64,000 nt of DNA. It comes from Janthinobacterium lividum (lineage in GTDB: Bacteria; Pseudomonadota; Gammaproteobacteria; Burkholderiales; Burkholderiaceae_D). Both the position numbers and the translations under genes were made by a program. Positions 63,583 through 64,000 of this stretch are shown piece by piece (positions within the stretch are counted from its first letter, which is position 1; every line of letters begins with the position of its first letter). Below the pieces are notes generated by a model, which saw only the letters and a program-made list of their open reading frames with translations, did no database searches and was not told the DNA's origin. The stretch spans positions 1 to 64,000 of the forward strand of contig NZ_JAAOLY010000025.1 in NCBI RefSeq assembly GCF_011601275.1. The letters are read 5' to 3'.

Positions 63583-64000
63583 ATGGAGCAGCGCATCCTG
63601 ATCTACGCGCCAGCCGGCCAGGATGCCGCTCTGGCCGGCACGGTATTGGCGGGCAGCGCCATCGCCAGCCACGCGTGCCGCTCACCCGGCGAACTGGCCG
63701 AGCAACTGGCGCTGGGCGCTAGCGGCGTACTGACGGTGGACGAGGTGCTGCATGCGGGCGTCTACGCCGTGCTCGACGCCTATACCCGCCAGCAGCCGGA
63801 CTGGTCCGACTTGCCGATTACCCTGCTGACGCACGCTCGGCTCGATTCCCTGCCCTTGCGACAAGCCATTGCCACCCTGGGCAACCTGACCCTGCTGGAA
63901 CGCCCTGTGCACATCCTGACCCTGATCACCTCGGCCCACGCCATGCTGCGCGCGCGCCAGCGCCAGTACCAAGTGCGCGAGACGCAGCGGCGCAAGGACG
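63583..64000 (+). CDS. Sensory/hybrid kinase-type protein, N-terminal part (runs off the right edge)
   Basis: 139 codons from ATG 63583, 7 nt after the KaiC stop with AGGA upstream. The visible part looks like a receiver-type pseudo-domain (ILIYAPAGQDAALAGTVLAG, ITLLTHARLDSLPLRQAIAT, LLERPVHILTLITSAHAMLR) followed by an amphipathic helix (RARQRQYQVRETQRRKD). That helix looks like the linker into a PAS or histidine kinase module. Kinase identity is inferred from this layout and the KaiC neighbour; the core is outside the window. Confidence 0.6.
   Translation, partial: MEQRILIYAPAGQDAALAGTVLAGSAIASHACRSPGELAEQLALGASGVLTVDEVLHAGVYAVLDAYTRQQPDWSDLPITLLTHARLDSLPLRQAIATLGNLTLLERPVHILTLITSAHAMLRARQRQYQVRETQRRKD

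Noticed and set aside
61986..63596. 536-codon minus-strand frame opposite the KaiC-like gene
   Set aside because: No motifs, while the plus strand has two complete Walker sites.
1..64000. CRISPR arrays, cas genes, prophage modules, rRNA
   Set aside because: No regularly spaced short repeats, no cas or phage structural motifs and no rRNA-like sequence noticed on reading; the only strong tandem repeat is protein-coding (1-874).

Overview
This window looks like a chromosomal segment of a high-GC betaproteobacterium, most likely Oxalobacteraceae (Janthinobacterium/Massilia/Duganella type). That placement rests on gene content and codon style only: KaiC-like plus sensor-kinase genes, S46 peptidase, a BvgAS-like system, DUF3526 ABC permeases and RND/OMF clusters. 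No rRNA is present. One tRNA (tRNA-Pro, GGG) lies at 54.9 kb. Core-like GC-rich blocks (0-11.4 kb and 55-64 kb) flank a patchier, partly AT-rich accessory stretch (about 11.4-54.9 kb) rich in IS fragments, pseudogenes and duplications.

Layout. 0-5.4 kb: 5' part of a secreted Ig-like repeat protein, an S9 peptidase and a D-2-hydroxyacid dehydrogenase. 5.6-11.4 kb: a complete RND efflux operon (adaptor-pump-outer membrane factor, tightly overlapping). 11.4-15.2 kb: a decayed Old Yellow Enzyme gene, a NepI-like exporter divergent from an AraC regulator, and IS21/IS3 scraps. 15.6-20.7 kb: S46 dipeptidyl-peptidase and an S9A prolyl oligopeptidase, the latter behind a very AT-rich leader.

21.8-38.3 kb is a surface-attachment and signalling island. 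It holds a chaperone-usher pilus operon (pilin, chaperone, and an usher carrying a second chaperone-binding-type domain at its C-terminus), a BvgAS-like phosphorelay operon with an MFS transporter, two EAL phosphodiesterases each next to a related small HTH protein, and two tandemly duplicated tip-adhesin-like genes. A plausible reading is that the phosphorelay and c-di-GMP turnover set pilus production, with interchangeable adhesins. 38.9-45 kb: a TonB-dependent receptor in one operon with an ABC exporter (ATPase plus two DUF3526 permeases), behind a promoter overlapped by two matching palindromes.

45-54.9 kb is the most unusual part. An 1109-residue autotransporter carries an N-terminal ClpP-like serine protease domain with a recognisable Ser-His-Asp triad. 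Next comes a double-glycine bacteriocin locus: precursor, a probable two-TM immunity protein, HlyD-type adaptor, and a C39 peptidase-ABC exporter cut off by an IS3-family element. An IS66 scrap and tRNA-Pro with its terminator close the accessory stretch. 55-64 kb: a TetR regulator, a second complete RND operon with a likely operator, then a double-domain KaiC-like ATPase followed by the start of a probable sensory protein running off the window.

Start codons were chosen by eye from Shine-Dalgarno sequence, signal peptides and gene overlaps. Family names come from motif recognition, not from database searches.
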